Source: Erodium maritimum (taxonomy: Eukaryota > Streptophyta > Magnoliopsida > Geraniales > Geraniaceae). Taken from it: 64,000 nucleotides of DNA. Positions within the stretch are counted from its first letter, which is position 1, and the number at the start of each line of letters is the position of its first letter. The DNA is taken from positions 46,583,825 through 46,647,824 of the forward strand of contig OY997591.1 of assembly GCA_963921825.1 (NCBI GenBank), written 5' to 3'. Position numbers and translations under genes: made by a program. The notes beneath the pieces were generated by a model. It had not been told where the DNA came from, did not search any database, and saw only the letters and a list, made by a program, of their open reading frames with translations. Positions 34,151 through 44,786 of the stretch are shown here, in pieces.

Positions 34151-37002
34151 AAACTTTAAGACAGACACTTAACTTAACTTAAATTGACCCCGAGGGTCAT
34201 GCCGGACTTAAGTTGACCCCGTTATCGACTAAAATGAGTTACGGGGGACTCAGGGCAACTTCCTGGTCATTTTGGGAAAGATTGATTTTTCGCTGGAAAA
34301 GTCACCCGAGCGACGTTTTGGTCCATTCGAGGACCGTTTTGGACCCGAAAAGCTTAGCCGTCGTCGTAGCGGTCTTAGTTGGGCCGTTTCCTTGAAGCCC
34401 GTCCAGTTTAAATTTTTTTTGGGAAAAGTGCCCGTTCGGGGCCCGAAACGTCCGTTTTTCGCGAATCTGATTGGAAAATATCAACTAGATATTTTCCAAA
34501 AGGTATGGGACCCACCTTGACACTTGTCAAGTATATGGTGGTGTATTTTTTTGGAGGGAAAAGGTGTGGTTGGAGAGGGTTGGCCGAGTATGGGGTTTTA
34601 AGGGAGAGAAAGTTAGTTTTGTTGTTAGTTTAATTAAATTAGAAATTAGAAGAGAGGTTTTAGAGAGAGAAGGAGAAGGAGAAGAAGAGAGAAGAAGGGA
34701 GGTTGAGCTAGGGTTTGTGATCGAGCCCTTGGATCGAGTCAAAGCAAAGAGCAATCCCGTTCCCCTCGTTCTCCTCTACGGTAATACCCGAACCGATTCT
34801 CGTTTTGATTATTTTCAAGAGCTAGGGTTTGGTTATAAACTAAGGCTTAGGGTTGTGTAGAGTGTGGGGAGGTGTTGGAGACGTTTTAGAGGTGTTTAGG
34901 GGTTTAATTTCACGTTTTCCGGTGACCGGAGGCTCGGGAGGAGCTCCGGCCACCGTGGGTGGTGGCCGGCCGGCCATGTGGTGGCTGGCCGGAGGTGGCA
35001 GCAGCCACCACTTGGTGGCCGAGCCCCTCCCTCAAACCCTAGGGTCTCGGCCAAGCCTCTTGGGTGGTGCCCACGTGCTCGGTTGCTCGGGTTTTAATGT
35101 TCGGGTGGTTTAAAACGTCCCCCGGACCACTTTTTCCTAATCGAATCGAAATTTGGAATTAATTTGGAGAAGTTGTAATTAACGGGTTTTGGGAAACTTT
35201 AAACGTTAATTAATTGACTTAGAAGTCGGAATTCAATTCCGTCAAGTGCGTTGGGTTCCTTGAAATATTCTAAGACCGTAGAAACGAAAATGGGGGCTTT
35301 TGGAGCCCCGGAAGGCAATTAACCAAAACCGGGCAGATTCGCCATGTCGGGCGAATCTGGCCCTTACGGGTCCTTTATCGGCATTATCGAATAATTGGGA
35401 AGTTTGGGAGTGACCGACATTGTCGGGGTTACGTTTGGGCGTTAAGTATGTAAATTTTTTGGTTATTCGTACTAGTTTAAAAGTACTTTAAATTTGTGTT
35501 CTTTTAGATCGTGCTACGGACCGAGGCAAGGGGAAGCTCGGCGAGTGACTGAGTGTGCTTCGGGTGTTGTTGGAGCGCTTTTGGGATTGTATACGAGGTA
35601 GGGAAAAGTAGCCGGATCTCGGCCCTGATTAGGGAAAGTTAATAGTAGAATTGCATGTGACACCGGGGTGTCGTGGGTTGAGTAGATTTATTTAATTATT
35701 AGAAAAGCATGATACGAGATTGTAGCGTTCAAGAGAAAAGCATGTGACACTTAGTAGTGTCGTAGGAACAGAGAACTTAGCGATAATTGAATTACTGGAG
35801 GCATATGACCATGCCCGGAGGTTGTTTGTGAAACTAGTGATTTTTAGGACCGTTGGAGGCATCGAGTATGCCGGAGGTTGTCGTGCGTTTTATTTAATTG
35901 TTGAGTTTGGGTGGCCTTGAGAGCCTGTATTTAATTGTTGAGTTTGGGTGGCCTTGAGAGCCCGTATTTAATTGTTGAGTTTGGGTGGCCTTGAGAGCCC
36001 GTATTTAATTGTTGAGTCGGGGTGGCCATGAGAGCCGTGTATTTAATTTGGTGTCTTGAGTGGCAGTGAGTGCCCGTGGGGTTGTTGAACCCGAGTCTTG
36101 ACTGTTGAGGTGTCTTGAGTGGCCTTGAGTGCCTGTGTGATTGAACTTGCCTGTGATTGTGATTGTGGTTACCTGGGGTGGTGAGTTCTAAAGGTCGACA
36201 GCCTGATCCGACTTAGTGTCGATGAATTGCGAGTTCTAAAGGTCGACAGCCTGATCCGACTTAGTGTCGATGAATTGCGAGTTCTAAAGGTCGACAGCCT
36301 GATCCGACTTAGTGTCGATGAATTGCGAGTTTTAAAGGTCGACAGCCTGATCCGACTTAGTGTCGAGGAATTGCGAGTTTGAAAGGTCGACAGCCTGATC
36401 CGACTTCGTGTCGAGGAATTGCGATAGGTCGAACCCTGACCTGATTGAGATTGGTTACTGAGCAGCTGGTGTGCGATCCTTTGTGATCTTGTTTGGTGTT
36501 GTGTCATTTCGTTCGAGTCCTTAAGGAGGTCGTCGATAGTTGTATTGGGTCTACACTGTTTTTATCGAGTGTCGAGTCTGTTAAGGAAGGTGACGGGTTG
36601 TGGGTCAGTTGGGTACTTGAGTTGGGGACTGTAGTCCCGGTGTTGGGTTTGGTTTTAGTGTTATTGGCTTTTTCTGCTAATTATGCCATAGTCAGTCTGT
36701 TATCCGTGGAGGTGAGCGAACGCTCACCCCTAGCTGCTTTTCCTACAGGTACTGATCACCGGACGGACTAGGTTAGCTCTTGAAGTTCATGGAGCTTGGA
36801 GCGGAGTCTGGTCTTTACTTTTGTTGAGTCTAGTGACGGATGTTGTACCTTGTCCACTTGTTGGGACATTTTTGTATTGTAAATGCTATTATTTTGAGAA
36901 GTAAATGGAAATGTCAAAGCTTTTATTGAAAACAGGTTTCAAGTGTTCATGTTTTTAAAAGTTCGCGTCCCGAGTTCGGTTCGCTGAAATCGGGGCGTGA
37001 CA
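34094..37002 (+). repeat. 3' LTR of the full-length chromovirus
   Basis: The same length as the 5' LTR (2909). Differences noted against it: near 34153 (C for T), 34333 (G for A), 36499 (A for G), 36600 (G for A), 36662 (T for C) and 36867 (A for G). At 36499, 36662 and 36867 both tandem copies at the 5' end share the other base, so those changes are private to this LTR. Confidence 0.95.
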
Positions 37003-37345
37003 AACTAACTCTTTGATCAAAACATACAACAACACTTGTAGTCATAACAAATAAACATCACCACCATTTGTGACAAACATATATAAACATCAACTAACTT
37101 TGTGGTCAAAACATACAAACATCAACTGACTTTGTGATCATAACATGTCCACATGAACTAACTTTGTGGTCAAAATAAATAAATATGAACAACATTTGTG
37201 GCCAAAACATATACACATAATCTAAATTTGTGATCAAAATATTTGTACATCACCTAGATTTTATAACTACATATGTGGTCAAAATAGAGTCAGATCAACT
37301 AAATTTGTTGCAAAAAAAGAATCAGATGAACTACATGTGTGGTCC
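37003..37345. repeat. AT-rich degenerate tandem repeat, right part
   Basis: The continuation of the array at 23740-24361, with the same ACATATAAACATCAACTAAC-like units, beginning with the target duplication AACTA. Confidence 0.75.
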
Positions 37346-38495
37346 AAACTTACTCTCAATTACACATATTGCGTGTCTGTGCCTGAGCAACATCCAACAC
37401 AAACCCTAACCCTATTGTTCAGCTTTGAACCAACCATACAAACCATCAAAAACACACAAACCCTAAGCCTCCATGTTCAGCCATCAAAACAGTTCAAATC
37501 ATCAACATACACACCTTAAACCCCCATGTTCATCTTTCAAAACCGTACAAATCATCAACAACAAACACACCTTAAACACTCATGTTCATCATTCAAACTC
37601 GTGCAAATCATCTAACAAAATAAAAACCTTAAAACATATTTGTTAGGGTTTCAACACCTTACGTTCCATCTACCCAACCCTAAACCTATTTCTTAGGGTT
37701 TCAAAACCCCAACAAATAGGTCACACTTTCTCAGCCCTTAACCCAATTCTTAGGGTTTTGAAAACCCCTAACACAAATCTTAGGGTTTCAAAACCATTAG
37801 CCCGAATCTTAGTTTTTCAAAAGCCTTTTACCCAAATCTTAAGGTGTCAAAACACGGAGAAATGTATAGAGAAACGTGAACAAACATGGGAGAAGTTGTA
37901 CCTTCGGAGAAGACCTTGCTTCGTCCATCTACGACCGAGCTACGACCTGGCTTTTTCCATTCGTCCTCCATGCTTCCTCCACCTACAACCGACCATTTCT
38001 GGGTTCACTACGTAGAAGATGCAAGCAGAGCTTCACAATTTTGTTTGTACATAGTAGTGTGTGAGAGAGTGTGTCTCTTTGTGTTCCACACTTATGAGCT
38101 ACAAGTCAAATGTGTTTGGTGGTAATGATTTTTGTCTTGGAAGCTTCAAGATTTTTTTGGATATGGTTCATACATGTGTTGTCAGAAGTTGTAAAGATAT
38201 GACTTTAGATTAAGTGTTATAAGGGTTCAATCAGAAGGGTAGAATTGTAATTCAAACATAAGTGAAGTCATTATTTCAAAAAAAAAATTGCGGAAGGGTA
38301 CATTAATCCTTCAACTTCAAATTTCAGAAATTATTTTTTTATGCAAAAGGGCATAATGGACGATTCAGGTCCTTCCGTCCGTTTTTCCTCACAGTTGAAA
38401 GTTACCAAAACGTATGAGTGGTTTTTGAACGTTACCAAACGTAAGAGTACTAAAGATACGTTACCAATAGAAAATGGGTACAAAAAAAATTATCC
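37346..38495 (-). mobile_element. Outer part and candidate terminus of the MuDR-type element
   Basis: 37370-37850 holds repeats of an AAACCCTAA/TTAGGGTTTCAAAACC theme about 30-40 bases apart. 37860-38130 could be the promoter or 5' leader of the minus-strand transposase gene. 38280-38495 ends in TTATCC and contains three GTTACCAA motifs with CGTATGAG/CGTAAGAG, resembling a plant MULE terminal repeat; read inward on the minus strand it begins GGATAATTTTTTTTGTACCC. The partner terminus is missing, because the other side of the element was cut at 20307. Confidence 0.5.
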
Positions 38496-39159
38496 TTTGT
38501 TCCAGAGATAGACTCTCCATATGGATTTTGTTTATTTCATTTTTTTCTTCATTAAATAGTTTCCATATCTAACTTGATCCGGACACAGGAGCAACTTCAA
38601 AAGACCCAAGTTTGGTGATTTGCATGATCCTTACATCTTATGCTTTAATTCATGACTTGATTTCATTATTGTTCGTGGAATTGCCTAGAGGAACTCTTTT
38701 CTTATCATACACATCATCACATGTGTTTTGCTTCCATGATTTCTTTTCTGAATAGCCGATCAATATTTGGAAACACCATTTCAATTAGCTAACTATTCGA
38801 GCCTTTTAAGATATTTGTTGATTAAGCAAGAGGTTTGTCTGATATGTGTTCAGACTTCAGACTTTATAAGAATTGAGAATCACATTTATTGAACCTAAAC
38901 AAAGAAAAATTGATCATGCAATATAAATAAGTAAATGTCACTTTTTTTCTATTTGAATGCTTTCAATTTTCAACCAAAACCACTGGCAAAAAACGAACAT
39001 GTTCCTTAGGGGAAGGCTTAAACTGTCACAAAACACAGTATCACTCATCAGATTTGAGTATCTGAATTCTGATACAGATGGGTTTAGCATACTCAAAGCA
39101 GTATACATCCAATAACACTTCATTAACTAACTTAATGCTACACTAAGAATATATAATTG
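38496..39159. other. Intergenic and 3' flank of RRP42; nothing else recognised
   Basis: AT-rich sequence without repeats or coding blocks. The last 200 bases or so should contain the 3' UTR of the RRP42 gene on the minus strand; no polyadenylation signal could be assigned with confidence. Confidence 0.4.
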
Positions 39160-41129
39160 TCACTCTTCATCTTCAGCAACTTCAGCAGCAGATATCTCAG
39201 AATCTACCTTATTTATCAGCTGCTCACTTACATGTTTTGCCACAGATATCATGTCAAGAATAACACTAGGATCCAAGCCTGCACCTCCTCTTTTGGTCAG
39301 TCCACATATTTGCCCTCGCCTGTTCACCGAAACAGACACTGCAGAGCTCATCTGAGATTCTTCTTCTGACGTAGCATCAACAATGTAGTGTCTACCAACC
39401 TTAGAAACAACAACTTAATTACTGTTAGATCCCATGTTTTAGATCAGCTTAAAAGTAATCATCAAAATATGAAGGGAAAAAAAGGTGTTACCTTTGTTAG
39501 CGTAACTATGACCGGGATCCCTGATGTGTCGAACTGCAGAAATTCTTCATCACTTACATCAACCTCGGGTTGCTCATCACCGGAAACACCGGCTGCAACA
39601 TGGACTCTGGGGATCCCAGTATTGCTCAAAGCAGCCTTCAGAAGGAGCATAACATGAATTAGGTACACTAGTTTTTCACTTCTACTGACCACCAAAATTA
39701 GAAGCCATGGTCCAACTCTAAGTCTATCATCTTTATGGTGTAATTTAGACTTGAAACAAATGAATATAGCTTTCTCATAATATTTAAATGAATACCTTAA
39801 TAGCTGCTCCAAGAGCATCTAGTAGATTTCCATCTGAACTAACAACCAAACTATCTATGTAAAGATCCCAACAAATTTTTCCTTCCATGACTACAAGAGA
39901 CGATAGGTCGATTCCAGCTCCTGAAACAAATCAAAAGGTTAGCATAATAAGGTAAATCAAGAACCTAAATTAAACTATAAAGATGAACAATTAAATTTTC
40001 TGTAATGAAAATCCGACCTGCTCCACTTTTACCACCCAATAGACAACGCTGAAGAGCAATTGAGAGTTCTGCTGACAATTCTTCACCTCCTCGACCCTGG
40101 AAAAAAGTATTGAATAAAAATGAACTTACAAAAGATTGTGGATAGACATTCTGAATCATCAGACAATACATAAATTATGATAACCATTATGTTTCTGATA
40201 TTATAAGAACGAAAAGATGAGCAATTAGACTCCATCCATAAGCAACGTCCAAGACTATTGTGCTAAGCTATGGGGCAGATAGTTTATTTTGACAAAGATC
40301 ATAAGTAAGCAATACATGTGTAGAGAAGCCAATGCTTGTCATCAAAAAAATACCAAGGATGGAGTTGTTTACATGAATGAACATAAAAATACTAATAAGC
40401 AATCAATATGTATCCAGTCTGCAACCAATTAGAGTTTCTCATATCACCTTTTTCATCTAGGGCTTTTCTTTAGCAAAATTACTCACTCGAGTTTTTTTAT
40501 GAGGAACTGTCGGACAGTAATTACTATCAACTGACAAAGTATAGAATGCAGCTTAGGGTGGATATAAAACCTCATAAATTGGTGCAGCGGTAGGACTGCA
40601 ATCAACATGTATTGAAACTTTCCCTTTGTCGGGCTGCATTGGATTTGGCCTTCCAAGTTCAGCCTGCACTTACATAAACTAATAGGCAACTCATGACAAC
40701 TTCATAAAGATGTAAAGAAATATAATAAGAACAGAAGGAGCCAGAGGGGTAGTTGAAATCATTATTTCCAGAGGTTTAAAAGTACGTTGATGTAATTCCA
40801 ACAACAAATATAAAGAAGAGGTGCCAAACACATAGACCATGAAGTACCTTTACGCTAGCAATTACATCAGTTGCTCCCAACCTGACTCTCGCAGAACCAT
40901 TAGCCTGACAAGAACACACGGGAAAAAATAAGTGAAAATTAACATAGTCAGGGCAAAAAGAAATATATTCATCACAACTAAGTTCTACTTCAAATTAGTT
41001 TACCTGAGGGATAACCCCCGTTTCAACAAAGATGGGTCTGTAAGTTAATCTCTTTCTACCATCGGAGCGGATGTCTTCAGCAATGCCACCCTCTATGAAA
41101 AGCTTTTCTCCAACAGATAGTCCCACCAT
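39160..41129 (-). CDS. RRP42: Exosome complex component RRP42 (EXOSC7-like), seven coding exons
   Basis: Coding exons on the minus strand: 41129-41004, 40904-40848, 40663-40571, 40096-40018, 39920-39796, 39635-39492 and 39399-39160. They total 864 bases (287 residues plus TGA), and every intron is GT...AG with frame kept. The protein starts MVGLSVGEKLFIEGGIAEDI and carries the RNase PH-fold blocks RSDGRKRLTYRPI, GSARVRLGATDVIASVKAE, GRGGEELSAELSIALQRCL and ICWDLYIDSLVVSSDGNLLD, with a GLTKRGGAGLDPS tail. RRP42 is one of six RNase PH-like subunits of the nine-subunit exosome ring, which channels RNA for 3'-5' decay and rRNA processing in nucleus and cytoplasm. RRP42 homologues are generally structural rather than catalytic. 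Length fits the family. No damage seen; I expect it to be functional. Confidence 0.95.
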
Positions 41130-42775
41130 TGCTGCACATTCATAAAAATTTAAATTTATGAGGATCTATAAAAAGTAGTTCCACATGCCTAGAAACCTAT
41201 ATATAACAACCCAAATGGGCTGAAGAACTAAGGTTTAAACCATTAGGGCAAGGTTTTAAAAGGCGGAAACAGGAACCGAGGTGTAAGCGTCGAGGCGCAC
41301 ATAGGCGTGAGCCTCAATAATAAAAACAATACATTCATAAACTGCCATATAAACTTAGCAAGCATCAAAATAAAATTCACAAATACTAAGCATAGAACCA
41401 ATGATTCCTTCATCAAAATAGCCAACTAATGATTGTTAGGGTGACAACGGTTGAAAATAATTTTAAAAACACAGTGCCGGTTTAGAATGATCGAACACTA
41501 GTTATATAAAGTATAGCTCTTCAATTCCAAATTGGGAAGCTGCTATTCTAAGGGGCATTGTATATTTCTTTCAATTGCCAAGATAATCTCTTGTTTTAGA
41601 CAATAAAAAATACCCAGTTTTATCTTGCCACCTTACTTGCTAAAGATTGTATGGGATATGAAGAGGAGGGAGACTGCGCAAAGATATTCCTTGCCAGTCA
41701 AACCTTTAGCCCCGTTATACCATGGGAGATGTAGTTGGTGATAGGACGCAAGATTGGTCAACATAAAAAATCATTTGGTAGCACAACAAGAAGATGATTA
41801 TGTTATAGTGGGGATAGACTAAGGACAAATCTTCAAATTAACTTCAACAAAAGGCTGCTAACACAAATAAGACAAGTATTTTATTGATTCACATTAACCA
41901 TCAGTTTTCAATCATTACTCTATTTATGGATGTCTAACTTAAATAACTGTCTTCCACTGTGACTAATGCTACCACACAAGCTTACACTTGTCCTAATTTC
42001 ATATTTAATCTCCACAGAGCTTCACCGAGATTTGTTTCCTATATTCAGGGCCAAAGGGCTTACTTTTGCATCTTAAGAAGTGACGGAACCAGGAATTTAT
42101 TTCGATAATTAGTAACTATATAAAATTAAAAAAACAATACCAAAATAGATGACTATTATAATACAAAAAACACTAATATTTTGAATTACAATTGAAATGT
42201 AGTTTTAAACTCAGACACTCTACTCAAAAGGTACTTTTACACTCAAATAAAAGTTAAAATTCTAACAATCAATAACTATTTTATTTTCTTTCTATTTTCA
42301 ACCAATTCAAACTATCAGAATAGTTCACAGAAAGTATTTTAAAGACCTAACATCAGTAGAATAAAAACAAAATAAATTAGAACAGAAGAGAAAAAGACTT
42401 GTTCATTGTCTTTCGTGTATTTTTTTTACTTGTTTACAGAGAAACACATAATGGAAATAGGGTTAGACTCAATCTAGGAGTAAATTAAGTTTTAAACCTA
42501 TTTCCTATTCTTAAGATAAAATAAAATAAAACCTGATATCTCCTACTAGTTCAATTCCAAATGTCAGAAGTGAACTTCACTATTGAGACTCTTTCAGCAA
42601 CAAAAACCAAACACCAATATTATCGTATCAAGTTTTTCAGTTAAAGTGATGAACAAAGAAGATCCTAAAACTTAATTACCTGACCTTAGAGCAGAGAGGA
42701 TTTTTGGTCGCAGAGAGTGGGATATGGAGCGAGAGCAGCAATTCACTGAGAGAGAGAGGTCTTGTGTTTGGGAAC
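41130..42775 (-). other. RRP42 5' UTR with a 1548-base intron
   Basis: Two bases before the ATG there is an AG acceptor (GTGCAG, intron end at 41132). A matching donor GTAATTAAG lies at 42679 after AAGGTCAG. The upstream UTR exon (about 42680-42775) is rich in CTCTCT. A leader intron of this size is common in plant housekeeping genes and can raise expression. Within it, 41250-41320 holds a GGCG...GAGGCGC...GAGCC low-complexity patch of a kind scattered through plant genomes. No other gene seen. Confidence 0.65.
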
Positions 42776-43038
42776 TCGCTTTTGGTTTTAAAAAAACTCT
42801 AAAACATATATTAATTTCCCGATATAACCCTTATTATCCTTAGGCCGGGCCTTTTTCTGCATTTGGCAAAATTCATTTGGACCTAGCTCATGGTTTAGTT
42901 ATTTGATGGTTGGTCCAACATGGTTCTCAAATTATGTCATTTTCGGTCTATTTATTAAACATGAGATAGTTATTTGGAATATTTTATTTATGCATCTACT
43001 TTTTTTTAATAATAAATGCGGCTTTATTAACACGTTTG
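42776..43038. promoter_or_regulatory. Upstream flank and probable promoter of RRP42
   Basis: The short space between the RRP42 leader and the Copia remnant. It contains AAACTCTAAAACATATATTAA at about 42792-42812, with no clear TATA box at the expected distance. Assigned by position only. Confidence 0.35.
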
Positions 43039-43253
43039 TGTTGTGATTATTTTCAAACGATCGAAACCGAAACTCGATACGAAAGAACTGATTCTGATTT
43101 TGTAATATTTCTCTTTATTTCAATTTCCCTATTATCTCTTACATTACCTTCATGTACATATATGTATAGTTTTTCTTAATTAACCTTAGTCATCAACAAA
43201 GGTTGAATGGTTGTCATGTGGTGGCCACTCACGTATGTACGTGTATTACAACA
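43039..43253 (-). repeat. Copia 3' LTR, about 215 bases
   Basis: Bounded by TGTTGTGATTATT and TATTACAACA (inverted TGTTGT...ACAACA ends). On the minus strand it follows TGTCCAAGGAGGAG, a good polypurine tract. This supports a Copia 3' LTR in reverse orientation. The matching 5' LTR is not in the window. Confidence 0.75.
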
Positions 43254-44289
43254 CTCCTCCTTGGACACCACCATTAACGAATACATCAAATGCGCCTTAA
43301 GTTGCCTCAATAAAAACCTTCCCAGGAAAACCCGGTGGGACAAAACCTGTAAGGAAAATATTGCAACGCGCAAAACGTGCTTCATGTTGCCTCGTTAAAA
43401 ACCATGTGGGACAAAACTTGGATAAGGGAAAAAGAGTGCAGCGCATATAATTTGTCTCCCCCTGACTTCAGGCAGGCTACTTTGGTTGTTCGGTTGAGTC
43501 GACGTACTCTGATCTTGAACATTAATTTCTCAACAACTGGATGTCAGGAAAGTCATACCGAGTAGAGTGTTTCTTCCATTTACTCACTTCTGGTGAGTTG
43601 GACGTGCATAACAGCTGCCTCGTTAAAAACCTTTCCAGGAAAACCTCGTGGGACAAAACCCGAATAAGGGAAAAAGAGTGCAGCGCACAGAAACCTACTC
43701 CCCCTGAAGAACGACTGAGTAACCTCGGTTGCTTGCGACGTCGACTCATATTATCTTGTACACCGATTTTCCCAAAACTGATGTTGCCCAAATTTCCAAC
43801 GGACAAATCTACAGGACTTTTAATACATGATTCTGATTTACGTTAATCTCTCATGACTCTTCTGGAGTTCATGATTATATCATAATTTCGTACGAAAACT
43901 GATCAGTTGCAACTGAAAACCGTCTTTCTAAATTATAACAGTCCCGAAACATGCTTTGTAGATCTGCTTCTTTCTCAAAACCGGTCGCTTCTGAGCTCAA
44001 AACTGGCTAGCACATTTACTGCGAATTTCTGTCAGGCCTTGTACATTAGAACGTCTCAAATTTAGATATGGTACTTCAGGACCTAATATCTTTTCATCTC
44101 TTTAAGACAAATGAGATCCTCTTTAGGATCTAAAATATCGATCGATCGTTTGAATATCAAGTAAACACGCTTCAGGCGTTTCTTAGAATATGGATCCGTT
44201 TTAAGTATGCTCGATCTTCAAGCCGAGACAATGCTTCATCATCAAAGCGAGGAATCAATAGCTGCTTTTGCAGTATCGCCAATGACCTT
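43254..44289 (-). repeat. Copia noncoding region with repeated TTAAAAACC/GTGGGACAAAACC blocks
   Basis: Three copies of a roughly 70-base block (about 43300, 43383 and 43617) containing TTAAAAACC, GTGGGACAAAACC and GGGAAAAAGAGTGCAGCGC, with CTCCCCCTGA after two of them. Such blocks are familiar next to the 3' LTR of some plant Copia elements. No coding sequence recognised. Confidence 0.6.
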
Positions 44290-44786
44290 AATTATAGCTG
44301 GTACATTGATTGCATCTATATAAGACCTTGTCATCTTTAACGTGTCTGCAAATGCATCAGGCATTTGATTTGCAACATTTTGCAAATGAATTATTCTCTA
44401 TACTTCTGTTTCACATTGTGACGTGCATGGGTCTAAATGAGACAACGAACTCACTTTCCAAGAAAGTTCATGCCCAACTTCAGGAGGCTTATAAGAGAGT
44501 TTAAGCCTTACTTTAGGAGGCTTATCTTTCTCACCTAGAGGTGGAAATGTTGTCTCATCAAAATGACAATCTGCAAATCTTGCAGTAAACAAATCACTCG
44601 TCCGAGGTTCAAGATACCTTATAATGGACGGTGAATCAAAACCAACATATATCCCCAACCGACATTAGGGTCCCATTTTTGTGCGTTGAGTAGGTGCGAT
44701 CGGCACTTGCACTGCGTAACCAAAGGCTCACAAATGGGATATATTAGGTTGGTTCTCACACACAAGTTGTACAGGAGAATATTGAT
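44290..44786 (-). pseudogene. Copia pol fragment, integrase C-terminal side
   Basis: On the minus strand the frame reads LGIYVGF-type sequence (GIYVGFDSPSIIRYLEPRT), then TARFADCHFDE and ELSWKVSSLSHLDP. After a stop it continues QNVANQMPDAFADT and SYIDAINVPA. This is the link between integrase and RT in plant Copia polyproteins. The RT domain that should follow is missing. Confidence 0.85.

Larger units (their letters stand above)
24362..37002 (+). mobile_element. Young full-length Ty3 chromovirus (Tekay/Del-like), target duplication AACTA
   Basis: Two 2909-base LTRs (24362-27270 and 34094-37002), both TG...CA, flank a tRNA-Met primer site, a gag-pol frame ending in a chromodomain, and a polypurine tract. 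AACTA occurs at 24357-24361 and 37003-37007. I count six differences between the LTRs by eye (about 0.2%), all transitions. The chromodomain, very long LTRs and domain order PR-RT-RH-INT-CHD fit the Tekay/Del clade. It is abnormal in two ways: an exact 1308-base tandem duplication spanning the 5' LTR end and leader, and two in-frame stops in pol. Without the duplication it would be 11.3 kb. Confidence 0.96.
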
